NCBI GenBank assembly: GCA_030831605.1
Contig: JAURKU010000025.1
Span: 1 to 42,711 of the forward strand
Source: Rhodoluna sp.
GTDB lineage: Bacteria > Actinomycetota > Actinomycetes > Actinomycetales > Microbacteriaceae
Length of the DNA: 42,711 nucleotides
Direction of reading: 5' to 3'
This document shows positions 24,102 to 35,302 of this stretch, in pieces (within the stretch, counting starts at the first letter, position 1; each line of letters opens with the position of its first letter). Both the position numbers and the translations under genes were made by a program. Below the pieces are notes generated by a model, which was given only the letters and a program-made list of their open reading frames with translations, ran no database searches and had not been told where the DNA came from.

Positions 24102-24131
24102 AAAATGCCTCAGGAATTCCTGAGGCATTTT
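24102..24131. terminator. Bidirectional intrinsic terminator
   Basis: A perfect palindrome with 15-nt arms centred on GGAATTCC. It is A-rich at one end and T-rich at the other, so both strands show a GC-rich stem followed by T residues. It lies between the convergent cobalamin adenosyltransferase gene and atpC and should end both transcripts. Confidence 0.88.
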
Positions 24132-24142
24132 TACTTTAGCCT

Positions 24143-24409
24143 TTAGGCAAGTTGTGCGGCTCTGGCTACGATAGTGACGACATCGTGTTCAACCGATAGA
24201 AAGCCATCATCTGCAGTGGCTTTGATGGACTCACCGGTTGGCAAAGTTATCCTCACTTCACCTGAACCTAGGATTGCCAACATCGGTTCGTGACCAGGTA
24301 GTAGACCAATCTCACCTTCGACGGTCTTGGCGATTACCATTTTGGCATCGCCAGACCAGACAGCTCGGTCAGCTGCTACTAGATCGACTCGAAGAGTTTT
24401 TTCGCCCAT
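24143..24409 (-). CDS. atpC: ATP synthase F1 epsilon subunit, short form
   Basis: Central-stalk subunit that couples rotation to catalysis. At 88 residues it is only the N-terminal beta-sandwich domain (LRVDLVAADRAVWSG, GEIGLLPGHEPMLAILGSGEV). The C-terminal helical hairpin that inhibits ATP hydrolysis in longer epsilon subunits is missing. The stop is clean and the terminator follows 12 nt later, so this is a natural end and not a frameshift. Last gene of atpBEFHAGDC, 2 nt after atpD. Confidence 0.94.
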   Translation of the reverse strand: MGEKTLRVDLVAADRAVWSGDAKMVIAKTVEGEIGLLPGHEPMLAILGSGEVRITLPTGESIKATADDGFLSVEHDVVTIVARAAQLA

Positions 24410-24411
24410 TA

Positions 24412-26771
<2,360 letters not shown>

Positions 26772-26792
26772 GATTTTCCCTTACTTATTCCC

Positions 26793-28430
26793 TTAGCGCT
26801 TCTGCTTTACAATCTGCTCTTGGTCGACTTCTTCTTCAGCGATAGCCTCAACCGACTCATTGCCAACAGAAGCCAAAGGCTTTCCGACACCAGTAAGGAA
26901 TACCTTCTTGAACTTGAGCACTTCACCTTCTAGCACGGTAGTGGTTTCGTCATCCAAGTTGTTGGTTTCACGAATTGTGGTCAGCACGCTGGTGTTGCGG
27001 CGAAGGTAGTCAAGCAACTCGCTCTCAAAGCGAAGGACATCTTCAACCGGAACTTCATCTAACTTTCCAGTGGTTCCAGCCCAGATAGAGACGGTCTGCT
27101 CCTCAACCGGATACGGCGAATACTGCGGTTGCTTTAGTAGTTGCATCAAGCGTGCACCACGAGCTAGCTGCTGGCGAGAAGCTGCGTCCAAGTCGCTAGC
27201 GAACATGGCGAAGGCTTCAAGCGAACGATACTGAGCTAGCTCAAGCTTTAGAGTTCCAGACACCTTCTTGATGCCCTTAACCTGAGCGGCTCCACCAACA
27301 CGAGAAACCGAAATACCCACGTCAATAGCTGGTCTCTGGTTTGCGTTAAACAGATCCGATTGCAAGAAGATCTGACCATCGGTAATCGAAATCACGTTGG
27401 TCGGGATGTAAGCGGATACGTCGTTTGCCTTTGTTTCGATGATTGGAAGTCCAGTCATCGAACCGCCACCTAGTTCATCGTTTAGTTTGGCGCAACGCTC
27501 AAGTAGGCGTGAGTGAAGGTAGAAGACGTCACCAGGATACGCCTCGCGGCCTGGTGGGCGACGAAGTAGTAGTGAGATTGAGCGGTATGCCTCTGCCTGC
27601 TTGGACAGGTCATCAAAAATGATTAGAACGTGCTTGCCGCCATACATCCAGTGTTGTCCAATTGCGGAACCTGTGTAAGGAGCAAGATACTTGAATCCAG
27701 CTGGGTCCGATGCAGGCGAAGCCACGATTGTGGTGTAGTCCATAGCGCCAGCTGCCTCAAGAGCACCCTTTACCGAAGCGATGGTTGAGCCCTTTTGACC
27801 GATAGCAACATAAATACAGCGAACCTGCTTCTTTGGATCTCCAGATTCCCAGTTAGCCTTCTGGTTAATGATGGTGTCAATCGCAATAGCCGTCTTACCG
27901 GTCTGGCGGTCACCAATAATTAGCTGGCGTTGACCACGGCCGATTGGAATCATCGCATCAATTGCCTTGATACCAGTTTGTAGCGGTTCGTGAACTGACT
28001 TTCGAGCCATAACGCCTGGTGCTTGAAGTTCAAGAGCACGACGGGTCTCCGATTTGATTTCACCTTTACCGTCGATTGGAGCACCAACTGGGTTTACTAC
28101 GCGACCTAAGAACTCATCACCTACTGGAACAGAAAGAATCTCGCCGGTGCGCTCTACTTTCATACCTTCGACAATGTGCCCGAACTCACCGAGGATAATC
28201 ACACCGATTTCCCGCTCATCTAGGTTCTGGGCTAGTCCTAGAGTTCCATCCTCGAACTTTAGTAGTTCGTTAGCCATGACGCTCGGCAGGCCTTCAACGT
28301 GAGCGATACCGTCACCAGCATCGATGACGTGCCCGACCTCGGTACGGCTAGCCGCAGTTGGCTCGTAGGACTTAGCAAAGTCTTTCAGTGCATCGCGAAT
28401 CTCGTTCGGACTGATGCTTAGATCTGCCAT
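26793..28430 (-). CDS. atpA: ATP synthase F1 alpha subunit
   Basis: Regulatory nucleotide-binding subunit alternating with beta in the F1 hexamer, 545 residues. It carries Walker A GDRQTGKT, the [11 protein letters not shown] and [15 protein letters not shown] segments, and the [19 protein letters not shown]-type arginine-finger region (positions about 345–375). An acidic extension at the C-terminus is about 30 residues longer than in enterobacteria, as in many actinobacteria. It lies between atpH and atpG. Confidence 0.98.
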   Translation of the reverse strand: MADLSISPNEIRDALKDFAKSYEPTAASRTEVGHVIDAGDGIAHVEGLPSVMANELLKFEDGTLGLAQNLDEREIGVIILGEFGHIVEGMKVERTGEILSVPVGDEFLGRVVNPVGAPIDGKGEIKSETRRALELQAPGVMARKSVHEPLQTGIKAIDAMIPIGRGQRQLIIGDRQTGKTAIAIDTIINQKANWESGDPKKQVRCIYVAIGQKGSTIASVKGALEAAGAMDYTTIVASPASDPAGFKYLAPYTGSAIGQHWMYGGKHVLIIFDDLSKQAEAYRSISLLLRRPPGREAYPGDVFYLHSRLLERCAKLNDELGGGSMTGLPIIETKANDVSAYIPTNVISITDGQIFLQSDLFNANQRPAIDVGISVSRVGGAAQVKGIKKVSGTLKLELAQYRSLEAFAMFASDLDAASRQQLARGARLMQLLKQPQYSPYPVEEQTVSIWAGTTGKLDEVPVEDVLRFESELLDYLRRNTSVLTTIRETNNLDDETTTVLEGEVLKFKKVFLTGVGKPLASVGNESVEAIAEEEVDQEQIVKQKR

Positions 28431-28458
28431 TTTTGTAGTTCCTTCTGTTTTAGAAGCG

Positions 28459-29280
28459 TTAGCTTCGGTTTACACTCGCAGCGGCGTGGACCAGCTGCTG
28501 TTTTAGGTTGTTCAAACGGTTAGCGACGCTACCGTCAATAATCTCTCCTGCAACCTCGACGACGATTCCGCCGATGATGCTTGGATCTACTTCTACATTT
28601 AGCTTGATTGACTCCCCGTAGCTTTTTGCAAGGTCTTGGGTGAGTTGTTCTAACTGCTGTTGGCTTAGCGAGCCGGCCACCTTGACGTTAGCAACAAGAG
28701 ACCTGCCGTAAGCGGCGACCTGCTTAGCAAACTGGTCAAGGACTGCGCCAACTTTTCTGCCTCTAGCGCCACTTACTGCCTGGAGAATCAATGCCTTTGA
28801 GACTTCATTCACTCGATTTGCCAGCAGAGTTTCGACCAGGTTAAGTTTTGCTGAGTTTGGAGCGCTCTTGCTGCTCAAAGCAAATTGCAGTTCTCGATCC
28901 GAGGAAACAGTTTTACCAAAGGCAAAAAGTTCCGCAAGGATTTGATCAAGTTGGTTGCTGTTGCTAGCTGAGGCAGCGTAAACGCCAAGTTGTTCAAGAC
29001 CTACCACAAGGTCTATCCCCCTTGAAAAACGCTTAGCCACAAACATCTTCAGGAACTCGATGGCACTTGCGCTTACCTTTCCTGCAAATACTCGCTCAAT
29101 AAGCGCGTTCTTTGCTGCACTGTCGGAGGAAGGGTCCGACAGGATGCCGCGCAACTGGGCATTGCCAGCAATTGCGTCAGCGACACGGAAAAGGTCAGTT
29201 GCAAAATCTAACCCACCGCTTAGGTATGAGGAAATCTCATCCTTAGCTTGGGCTAATGCCTGACGAGTTGAAGATGCCAT
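28459..29280 (-). CDS. atpH: ATP synthase F1 delta subunit, long form
   Basis: Peripheral-stalk subunit linking the b dimer to the alpha subunits. At 273 residues it is about 90 longer than the classical delta. The C-terminal part contains the conserved [20 protein letters not shown] signature. A long delta is usual in actinobacteria, but unlike mycobacteria it is not fused to a second b subunit. It follows atpF by 2 nt. Confidence 0.93.
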   Translation of the reverse strand: MASSTRQALAQAKDEISSYLSGGLDFATDLFRVADAIAGNAQLRGILSDPSSDSAAKNALIERVFAGKVSASAIEFLKMFVAKRFSRGIDLVVGLEQLGVYAASASNSNQLDQILAELFAFGKTVSSDRELQFALSSKSAPNSAKLNLVETLLANRVNEVSKALILQAVSGARGRKVGAVLDQFAKQVAAYGRSLVANVKVAGSLSQQQLEQLTQDLAKSYGESIKLNVEVDPSIIGGIVVEVAGEIIDGSVANRLNNLKQQLVHAAASVNRS

Positions 29281-29282
29281 TT

Positions 29283-29828
29283 CTAGTTTTTGCCATCCTT
29301 TTGCAAACTGTTCAAGAAGTCATCAACGATTCCAGCTGAATTCTTGTCTTCTTTCAGGTTCTGCTTCACCACTGCACCAGCAAGGTCAAGAGCTAGAGCA
29401 CCAACTTCGGTGCGCAGTGAGATGATTGCCGCTTGACGCTCAGCCTCAATCTGCTTCTTCGCATTCTCTAAGTAGCTATCTGCTTCCGCATGAGCTTTTA
29501 CGATGATCTCGTCCTTGATAACTGAAGCCTCGGCTATTGCTCTGCTGATAGTTTCTGCACGCTCAGCTCTAGCAGCTGCCTGCTCAGCTTCGATGTTTGC
29601 AGTCTTTTGAGCAGCTTCAGATTGAGCTTTCTCGGCTTCGGCTAGACGACCTTCAATGGCCGCCGTCCTTGCATCGATGTTCTTTTTGAAGCTTGGTAGA
29701 ACTTTGAACCAGAAAAAGACCAGCAGAATCGCGAAAACTACTGCTGACCAAATAATGTCAGCAGGTGCCGGCAACAGCGGGTTCGCTGAAGCGGATGCAC
29801 GAACGATTTCGTAGATACCTGTAGTCAT
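29283..29828 (-). CDS. atpF: ATP synthase Fo b subunit
   Basis: Peripheral-stalk subunit of 181 residues: one membrane helix (about 25–45, IIWSAVVFAILLVFFWF) and a long charged Ala/Glu/Lys-rich helix forming a right-handed coiled coil that reaches the F1 head. It lies between atpE and atpH in the standard order. Confidence 0.96.
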   Translation of the reverse strand: MTTGIYEIVRASASANPLLPAPADIIWSAVVFAILLVFFWFKVLPSFKKNIDARTAAIEGRLAEAEKAQSEAAQKTANIEAEQAAARAERAETISRAIAEASVIKDEIIVKAHAEADSYLENAKKQIEAERQAAIISLRTEVGALALDLAGAVVKQNLKEDKNSAGIVDDFLNSLQKDGKN

Positions 29829-29841
29829 TTAAGTTTTTACC

Positions 29842-30123
<282 letters not shown>

Positions 30124-30147
30124 CTAACTTTTGCTAGCCCTTAGTTC

Positions 30148-30978
30148 TTAGTGTTCATCTGCTAGCGACAACTGGATGTATACGGTCGTTAGCAGAGTGA
30201 ATACATAAGCTTGCAGGAATGCCACCAGCATCTCAAAGAGAGTGAAGACAAACCCAAAAGTAAAAGTTCCAATGCCCATTAGCTTGAAAATGCCATCGGT
30301 ATTGAAGAAGAAGAACTGGGTTGCGGTAAAGCAAAGCACCAACAGTAAGTGTCCGGCGATCATGTTCATCATCAGACGAAGAGCCAGTGTCACCGGGCGA
30401 AGAATGAAGGTTGAAAGAAACTCAATTGGAGTAACGAGCACGTAGAACGCTGGTGGAACACCTGAAGGGAAAAGTGCGCTCTTGAAAAAGCGTATGCCGT
30501 GTCTTTTTATACCGGCATAGATAAACGTAAAGTAGGCGGCGGCAGCCAGCACCAGCGGTAAGCCGATGACCGAAGTTCCCGCGATGTTCAATCCTGGAAT
30601 TATTCCAGTGATGTTCATTCCCAAGACCAGGAAGAAGATTGTCGTTAAAAGCGGCAGGAAGCGGTCGCCGTCTTTTTCACCGAGCTGCTCGTGAGCAATT
30701 GATTTACGTACGAAATTAAGCGCTATTTCACCGAACATCTGGAATCGAGACGGAACATAGCTGTTGGTGGCAACGCTCTTTCTGAAACGGTTAGCCCACA
30801 TGGTAAACAACACGATAATTACGGTTAGCACTAGGAAACGGATCAACATGATTCGGTTGATTTCAAACCAAGTTCCCGCGAAGAAAATTACTTCAGGGTA
30901 AAACTCGTTAATTGACGGAGCCTCAAAGCCACCTTCACCTTCGGTGACTGGCCTAACTACCGTGTTAAGCAGCGACAA
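30148..30978 (-). CDS. atpB: ATP synthase Fo a subunit
   Basis: Membrane stator that forms the proton half-channels, about 276 residues. The essential arginine lies in VTLALRLMMNMIAGHLLL. The listed start is TTG 30978, which has no ribosome-binding site at a usable distance. An in-frame CTG at 30993 would add FAQTL after the start and has AGGAG exactly 6 nt upstream (31000–31004), so it may be the true start. It is the first structural gene of the operon, separated from the AtpI-like gene by about 150 bp. Confidence 0.95.
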   Translation of the reverse strand: MSLLNTVVRPVTEGEGGFEAPSINEFYPEVIFFAGTWFEINRIMLIRFLVLTVIIVLFTMWANRFRKSVATNSYVPSRFQMFGEIALNFVRKSIAHEQLGEKDGDRFLPLLTTIFFLVLGMNITGIIPGLNIAGTSVIGLPLVLAAAAYFTFIYAGIKRHGIRFFKSALFPSGVPPAFYVLVTPIEFLSTFILRPVTLALRLMMNMIAGHLLLVLCFTATQFFFFNTDGIFKLMGIGTFTFGFVFTLFEMLVAFLQAYVFTLLTTVYIQLSLADEH

Positions 30979-30993
30979 CGTTTGAGCGAACAG

Positions 30994-31134
30994 CTTGGTC
31001 TCCTGTTTCGGGGCAAGGTTATGCCTTGCGGCGATTTACAGTGCTTTTTCGACCCAAAATACTCAGGTCAACACCTAAATGTTATCAGTAGCAAGTACCC
31101 CGAAAATGCCGAAAATGGGTAAATTTCTAGCAAA
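30994..31134 (-). promoter_or_regulatory. Leader region of the ATP synthase operon
   Basis: This gap holds the atpB ribosome-binding site (AGGAG at 31000–31004), a 6-bp hairpin GCAAGG/CCTTGC with a 5-nt loop (31013–31029), and a 9-bp direct repeat CCGAAAATG (31100–31108 and 31109–31117). TTGACC on the minus strand is a possible -35, but no good -10 is correctly spaced. A promoter is expected here yet not clearly visible. Confidence 0.4.
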
Positions 31135-31554
31135 CTAGGGAAGTTTTACCTCCGGGGATAACCTCGCCTTGTTCACCACCCAGGTGTCTAAAACCAGCCC
31201 TCCGATTACGGCGGCTACCACAGTGAAAAAGACAATTGGCCTAGCGGCACTAACCAGCCAGTCGGCTTGGTTCAGATAGCTGAAGATAACTAAAAATAGG
31301 ATCATCTTGATTAGCCACCCCCCTAGAACCAGTGCCAGCAAACCGCCTATTTTCATCTTTGAGCCAAAGAGCACGCTAAGGACAGTTAGGGCGGTGAAAG
31401 CAAAAGCGGCTGCCGATCCGGCCCAAGCAGCCAATATTCCTGATATTCCCGCTACAAAAAAGCCAATAAATGAAGCGACGACCGCAATCATGGCCACTAG
31501 AAGGGCCCCCAACCAGCTAACTCTTTTCATCACACTATTCACATCATCAAACAT
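31135..31554 (-). CDS. AtpI-like membrane protein upstream of the ATP synthase operon
   Basis: A hydrophobic protein of 139 residues with four likely membrane helices. Low-similarity AtpI-type proteins at this position are thought to help c-ring assembly or ion handling. I assign it by position and topology more than by motif. Its ATG at 31554 overlaps the end of wecA by 8 nt, which suggests co-expression with the upstream genes; an internal ATG at 31530 (MKRVSWLG) is also possible. Confidence 0.72.
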   Translation of the reverse strand: MFDDVNSVMKRVSWLGALLVAMIAVVASFIGFFVAGISGILAAWAGSAAAFAFTALTVLSVLFGSKMKIGGLLALVLGGWLIKMILFLVIFSYLNQADWLVSAARPIVFFTVVAAVIGGLVLDTWVVNKARLSPEVKLP

Positions 31555-32665
31555 TGCTTACTGCCTTTCGTTTTTGAAATTTCACCAGTGCTGGCCGGAA
31601 TGTGTAGAGCAGAGAAATGGTTACGGAAATTGTGGCAAAGATTATTACCCAAACAATCTCTGTCAAAAACAACATTAGGCAACTCACCGAAACTGAAGCG
31701 CTCCAAAGGTAAAAAACCAAAACAGAACTTAGATGCGAGTGGCCAAAATCCTGTAGTCGATGGTGCAGGTGTTTTCTATCCGCTGCAAATGGCGACTTAC
31801 CAGCAGCTAGACGACGCAGCACAGCCAGGGCAAAATCTAAGAGAGGCAAGATAAGAATTGAGATTGGCAGAATCAAAGGCAGGATTGCTGGTACCAGATC
31901 GCTTCGGTTAAGTGAAGCCGGATCAATCTGACCAGTAACGGTCAGGGCAGAAGTTGTCATGAGTAGGCCGAGTAGAAGCGCTCCGCCATCGCCCATAAAG
32001 ATTTTTGCGACATGCCAGTTGTGCGGCAAGAAACCAATACACATTCCGATCACTATCGCTGAGAGCATGCTGGCTAAGTTGAAGTAGTTTGTCGGTGAAA
32101 TTTCCTGGGCAAGTAAATAGGAATAAACAAAAAAGACAATAGTGCCGATAAGCACTACCCCGGCTACTAAACCATCCAAGCCATCTATGAAATTCACCGC
32201 ATTCATGATTAGGACAGCTAGGAATACCGTGACAACGAACGAAACCCCAAAAGAACCAACGGTGATGCCAAAAATTGGCAGTGAGACTATTTGCACACCA
32301 TTCCAAGCCAAGACGGCAGCGGCAATGAATTGACCAGCGAGTTTCAAAGTCCAATCGAGATCATAAATATCATCCAGAAAGCCAACTGCAGTGATAATCA
32401 GCGCGGCACCGGCAATGGCGATTATCGGTGTCGGGTCACTGAAAACTACGTCAAACCAACCAATTGGGGCCGCAATCAGAAGCGAAACCGTGAAACCAAG
32501 AAACATGGCCACGCCGCCAATCCGCGGGGTTGGCTTTTCATGGGAGTCTCGAGATCTAATTGCCTTTGGGTAAATTTTGTATCTGGTTGCTATCTTTCTA
32601 ACTAAGAAAGTTGCTAGGTAAGTCACCACACCGGCAACCGCCATCAGCAACAGATACGCTCTCAC
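31547..32665 (-). CDS. wecA: Undecaprenyl-phosphate GlcNAc-1-phosphate transferase family (WecA/TagO)
   Basis: Polytopic membrane enzyme that transfers a sugar-1-phosphate from a UDP-sugar to undecaprenyl phosphate, starting cell-envelope glycopolymer synthesis. The 372 residues have about ten helices and the family motifs GFLDDIYDLDW, NFIDGLDGLVAG, FMGDGGALLLG and the HLHHRL cytosolic motif. It is the WecA/TagO branch and not MraY, from the HxHH motif and from its position after sua5 as in mycobacteria. GTG 32665 directly abuts the sua5 stop. Confidence 0.9.
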   Translation of the reverse strand: MRAYLLLMAVAGVVTYLATFLVRKIATRYKIYPKAIRSRDSHEKPTPRIGGVAMFLGFTVSLLIAAPIGWFDVVFSDPTPIIAIAGAALIITAVGFLDDIYDLDWTLKLAGQFIAAAVLAWNGVQIVSLPIFGITVGSFGVSFVVTVFLAVLIMNAVNFIDGLDGLVAGVVLIGTIVFFVYSYLLAQEISPTNYFNLASMLSAIVIGMCIGFLPHNWHVAKIFMGDGGALLLGLLMTTSALTVTGQIDPASLNRSDLVPAILPLILPISILILPLLDFALAVLRRLAAGKSPFAADRKHLHHRLQDFGHSHLSSVLVFYLWSASVSVSCLMLFLTEIVWVIIFATISVTISLLYTFRPALVKFQKRKAVSNV

Positions 32666-33361
32666 TTATTCGGCTTTCGCCTCGAGCAGGTCACCGATTA
32701 CAGATCTAATCTTCGCTTCCGATAGCGCCCCGCGACGGATAACCTTAACGACACCGGTGGTCGAGAGTTTTCCATCTTTGTCATAACTATCTACCAAATT
32801 AGTCATATCCAAAATTGTCGAAGCCTCCCCCTTCGGGCTCGATCCTGAATCCAAATAAACGGCAACCGATTCCTGCAAGTAATCGAAAGCCTGCTGGCAA
32901 GTGATTGCAGCTGGCTGAGCAGTTAGGTTCGCACTAGAAACTGCAAGCGGCCCAGTTTCTTCAATTAGCGCTAAAGCAATCTTGTGATCTGGAACACGAA
33001 GGGCAACGGTCCCTCTTGTCTCACCGAGATCCCAATCAAGTGAAGGTTGTGATTTGAATATCATGGTGAGCGCTCCAGGCCAGAATGTTTCGGCAAGTTT
33101 TATTGCCGCGTCTGGAATTGATTCAACAAGTGCTCTTGCTTGGTTCAAACCTGTGACTAGAACTGGTGGAGGTGACTGTCTACCGCGACCTTTTGCATCG
33201 AGTAGTCCTTGAACAGCGGCAGGAGAAAAAGCATTCGCAGCGATGCCGTAGACGGTATCGGTAGGCAGCACAACAAGTTCAGTTCTTCCGAGAGCGACTT
33301 TGGCTAATCTCATTCCAGTTAGTAGTTCAGTATCTACTGAACAATCGAATATCCTTTGCAC
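32666..33361 (-). CDS. Threonylcarbamoyl-AMP synthase (Sua5/YrdC family)
   Basis: Makes the activated intermediate for the t6A modification of tRNAs reading ANN codons. The 231 residues contain LVVLPTDTVYGIAANAF, DAKGRGRQSPPPVLV and LAVSSANLTAQPA, all typical of the YrdC fold. GTG 33361 (VQRIFDCSVDTELLTG) matches homologue N-termini and lies 10 nt after the prmC stop, with GGGAGG 3 nt before it, a short spacing. A longer frame open to 33400 would overlap prmC and adds an unlike extension. The position after prmC is conserved in many bacteria. Confidence 0.9.
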   Translation of the reverse strand: MQRIFDCSVDTELLTGMRLAKVALGRTELVVLPTDTVYGIAANAFSPAAVQGLLDAKGRGRQSPPPVLVTGLNQARALVESIPDAAIKLAETFWPGALTMIFKSQPSLDWDLGETRGTVALRVPDHKIALALIEETGPLAVSSANLTAQPAAITCQQAFDYLQESVAVYLDSGSSPKGEASTILDMTNLVDSYDKDGKLSTTGVVKVIRRGALSEAKIRSVIGDLLEAKAE

Positions 33362-33371
33362 TTGCCTCCCA

Positions 33372-34223
33372 CTACCTTCTAGCGCTAACCATGCGATCAC
33401 GGCCAGCTAAATCTTTGCCAGTCACAACATCCTGCCAACCCAAGTCAAGCAGAATTTGCCTCACAGCAGCACCCTGCATATCAGCGTGCTCAATTACTAG
33501 TTTCCCACCTAGCTTGACCAATTCGAGTCCTCTTTCAGCCACCGTGCGTAACATGTCCAAACCATCGCTGCCACCGTAGAGCGCTAATGAGGGATCATGC
33601 AGGTGAACCTCTGGATAAATAGGAATCATGTCATTGGGGATATACGGCGGATTGGAAATCAGCAAATCGACTTCTCCAGCCAGATCTGGGAAAGCTTCAG
33701 CCAAATCGCCTTGAACTAATACCGCACCTGGTGCGTACTTGGCGAAATTGACCCGAGTGTAATTAAGCGCATCTTCACTAAGTTCCACGGCGAAAACCTT
33801 AGCCTGCGGTCTTTCAACTGCAATGGAGAGAGCTATTGCGCCAGAACCGGTGGCTAGATCAACAACAACTGGTTTGGCAACTGGGATTTCGGAGAGTAGC
33901 TGCAAGGCTCTCTCAACTACTGTCTCAGTTTCAAATCTAGGAACAAAAACGCCTGGACCAACTTTTAACTCGAGGGTTCGAAAATAGGCAACCCCGGTCA
34001 GATGCTGAAGTGGTTCCCGTGAAGCTCTGCGTTCTGCCAAGATCAGAAACTCATCTAACTGGTCTCCCAGTATTTCTTCGCCGGTTACTGCTTTAGCTAG
34101 AAGGTCACCCCGACTGATTTCTAAAACAAAACTGAGCAAGATTTCCGCATCGGCCTGGGCCGACTCGATGCCACAGGAAGAGAACTTCCGAGCGGTTTCC
34201 GCTAGAAGATCTTGAAGCTTCAT
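33372..34223 (-). CDS. prmC: Release factor glutamine methyltransferase
   Basis: SAM-dependent enzyme that methylates the GGQ glutamine of release factors. The 283 residues show an N-terminal helical domain, the SAM-binding VVDLATGSGAIALSIA, and the catalytic NPPYIP. It directly follows its substrate gene prfA with a TAATG overlap at 34223, so both are translated together. Confidence 0.95.
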   Translation of the reverse strand: MKLQDLLAETARKFSSCGIESAQADAEILLSFVLEISRGDLLAKAVTGEEILGDQLDEFLILAERRASREPLQHLTGVAYFRTLELKVGPGVFVPRFETETVVERALQLLSEIPVAKPVVVDLATGSGAIALSIAVERPQAKVFAVELSEDALNYTRVNFAKYAPGAVLVQGDLAEAFPDLAGEVDLLISNPPYIPNDMIPIYPEVHLHDPSLALYGGSDGLDMLRTVAERGLELVKLGGKLVIEHADMQGAAVRQILLDLGWQDVVTGKDLAGRDRMVSARR

Positions 34224-35302
34224 TAACTGGCTTCTCCGAGAGCTGCCAGCCTAGCTTCTTCATCTGCACTGATTGCTGACTGAACAACCGGCTCTAAAGC
34301 CCCGTCCATTACCTGGTCTAAGTTATAAGCCTTATAACCTGTGCGATGATCGGCAATTCTATTCTCAGGAAAGTTATAGGTGCGGATTCTTTCACTACGG
34401 TCCACGGTGCGAACCTGAGATTTTCTCGCAGCGCTTTGCTCTGCTTCGATGGCTTCCTGCTGGGCTGCAAGTAACCTAGCACGCAATACACGCATCGCAG
34501 CCTCACGGTTTTGCAGCTGTGATTTTTCATTTTGCATGGAAACAACGATGCCAGTTGGCAAGTGAGTGATTCGAACAGCAGAGTCGGTGGTGTTTACCGA
34601 CTGGCCGCCAGGTCCTGATGAGCGAAAAACATCAATTCGAATTTCATTCGCGCTTATCTCAACTTCCTCTGGTTCATCAACCTCAGGAAATACCAGTACT
34701 CCAGCGGCAGACGTGTGAATGCGGCCCTGAGTCTCGGTAACCGGAACACGTTGTACACGATGCACTCCACCTTCATATTTGAGGTGAGCCCAAACCCCTT
34801 CAGCTGGATCTGCAGAATTGCCCTTGATAGCAAGTTGAACATCCTTATAGCCGCCGAGATCAGATTCGTTTTTATCAAGGATCTCGGTCTTCCAGCCCTT
34901 GCTATTTGAATACTGGATATACATTCTCAATAAATCGGCGGCAAATAGAGCAGACTCTGCCCCACCCTCGCCAGCTTTGATTTCCATGATCACATCACGG
35001 CCATCATCCGGATCACGCGGAATCAAAAGTCTGCGGAGTTTTTCATTTGCCTCATGGAGCTTCTCTTCCAAACCTGGAATTTCAGCGGCGAACTCTTCGT
35101 CCTCTTTCGCCATTTCCCTGGCAGCGTTTAGGTCATCTTGCAAAGAATTCACGCTATGGTAAGCGGCAACTATTGCATTGAGTTCGGCATAGCGACGGTT
35201 TAGTTTTTTAGCCAATGCTGGATTGGCATGAACCGATGCGTCGGATAGCTGACTTTGCAGTTGGGTATGCTCAGCCAGCAGAGCCTGGACTGAAGCTAAC
35301 AT
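34223..35302 (-). CDS. prfA: Peptide chain release factor 1
   Basis: Releases the finished protein at UAA and UAG codons. The 359 residues include the codon-recognition tripeptide PVT (187–189), which marks RF1 and not RF2, and GGQ (232–234), whose glutamine enters the peptidyl-transferase centre. It starts in a TAATG overlap with rho (35302) and ends in a TAATG overlap with prmC. In mycobacteria rpmE stands between rho and prfA; here it does not. Confidence 0.97.
   Translation of the reverse strand: MLASVQALLAEHTQLQSQLSDASVHANPALAKKLNRRYAELNAIVAAYHSVNSLQDDLNAAREMAKEDEEFAAEIPGLEEKLHEANEKLRRLLIPRDPDDGRDVIMEIKAGEGGAESALFAADLLRMYIQYSNSKGWKTEILDKNESDLGGYKDVQLAIKGNSADPAEGVWAHLKYEGGVHRVQRVPVTETQGRIHTSAAGVLVFPEVDEPEEVEISANEIRIDVFRSSGPGGQSVNTTDSAVRITHLPTGIVVSMQNEKSQLQNREAAMRVLRARLLAAQQEAIEAEQSAARKSQVRTVDRSERIRTYNFPENRIADHRTGYKAYNLDQVMDGALEPVVQSAISADEEARLAALGEAS

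Noticed and set aside
24143-24409. atpC as a truncated or frameshifted gene
   Set aside because: The domain is complete, the stop is followed by an ideal terminator, and short epsilon forms occur in related bacteria.
30994-31134. Clear sigma-70-type promoter for the atp operon from TTGACC
   Set aside because: No acceptable -10 lies 16–18 bp downstream of it, so it is listed only as a possible -35.
33362-33400. Longer N-terminus of the Sua5/YrdC gene inside prmC
   Set aside because: Homologues start near the VQRIFDCS position; the extra residues just read through the end of prmC in another frame.
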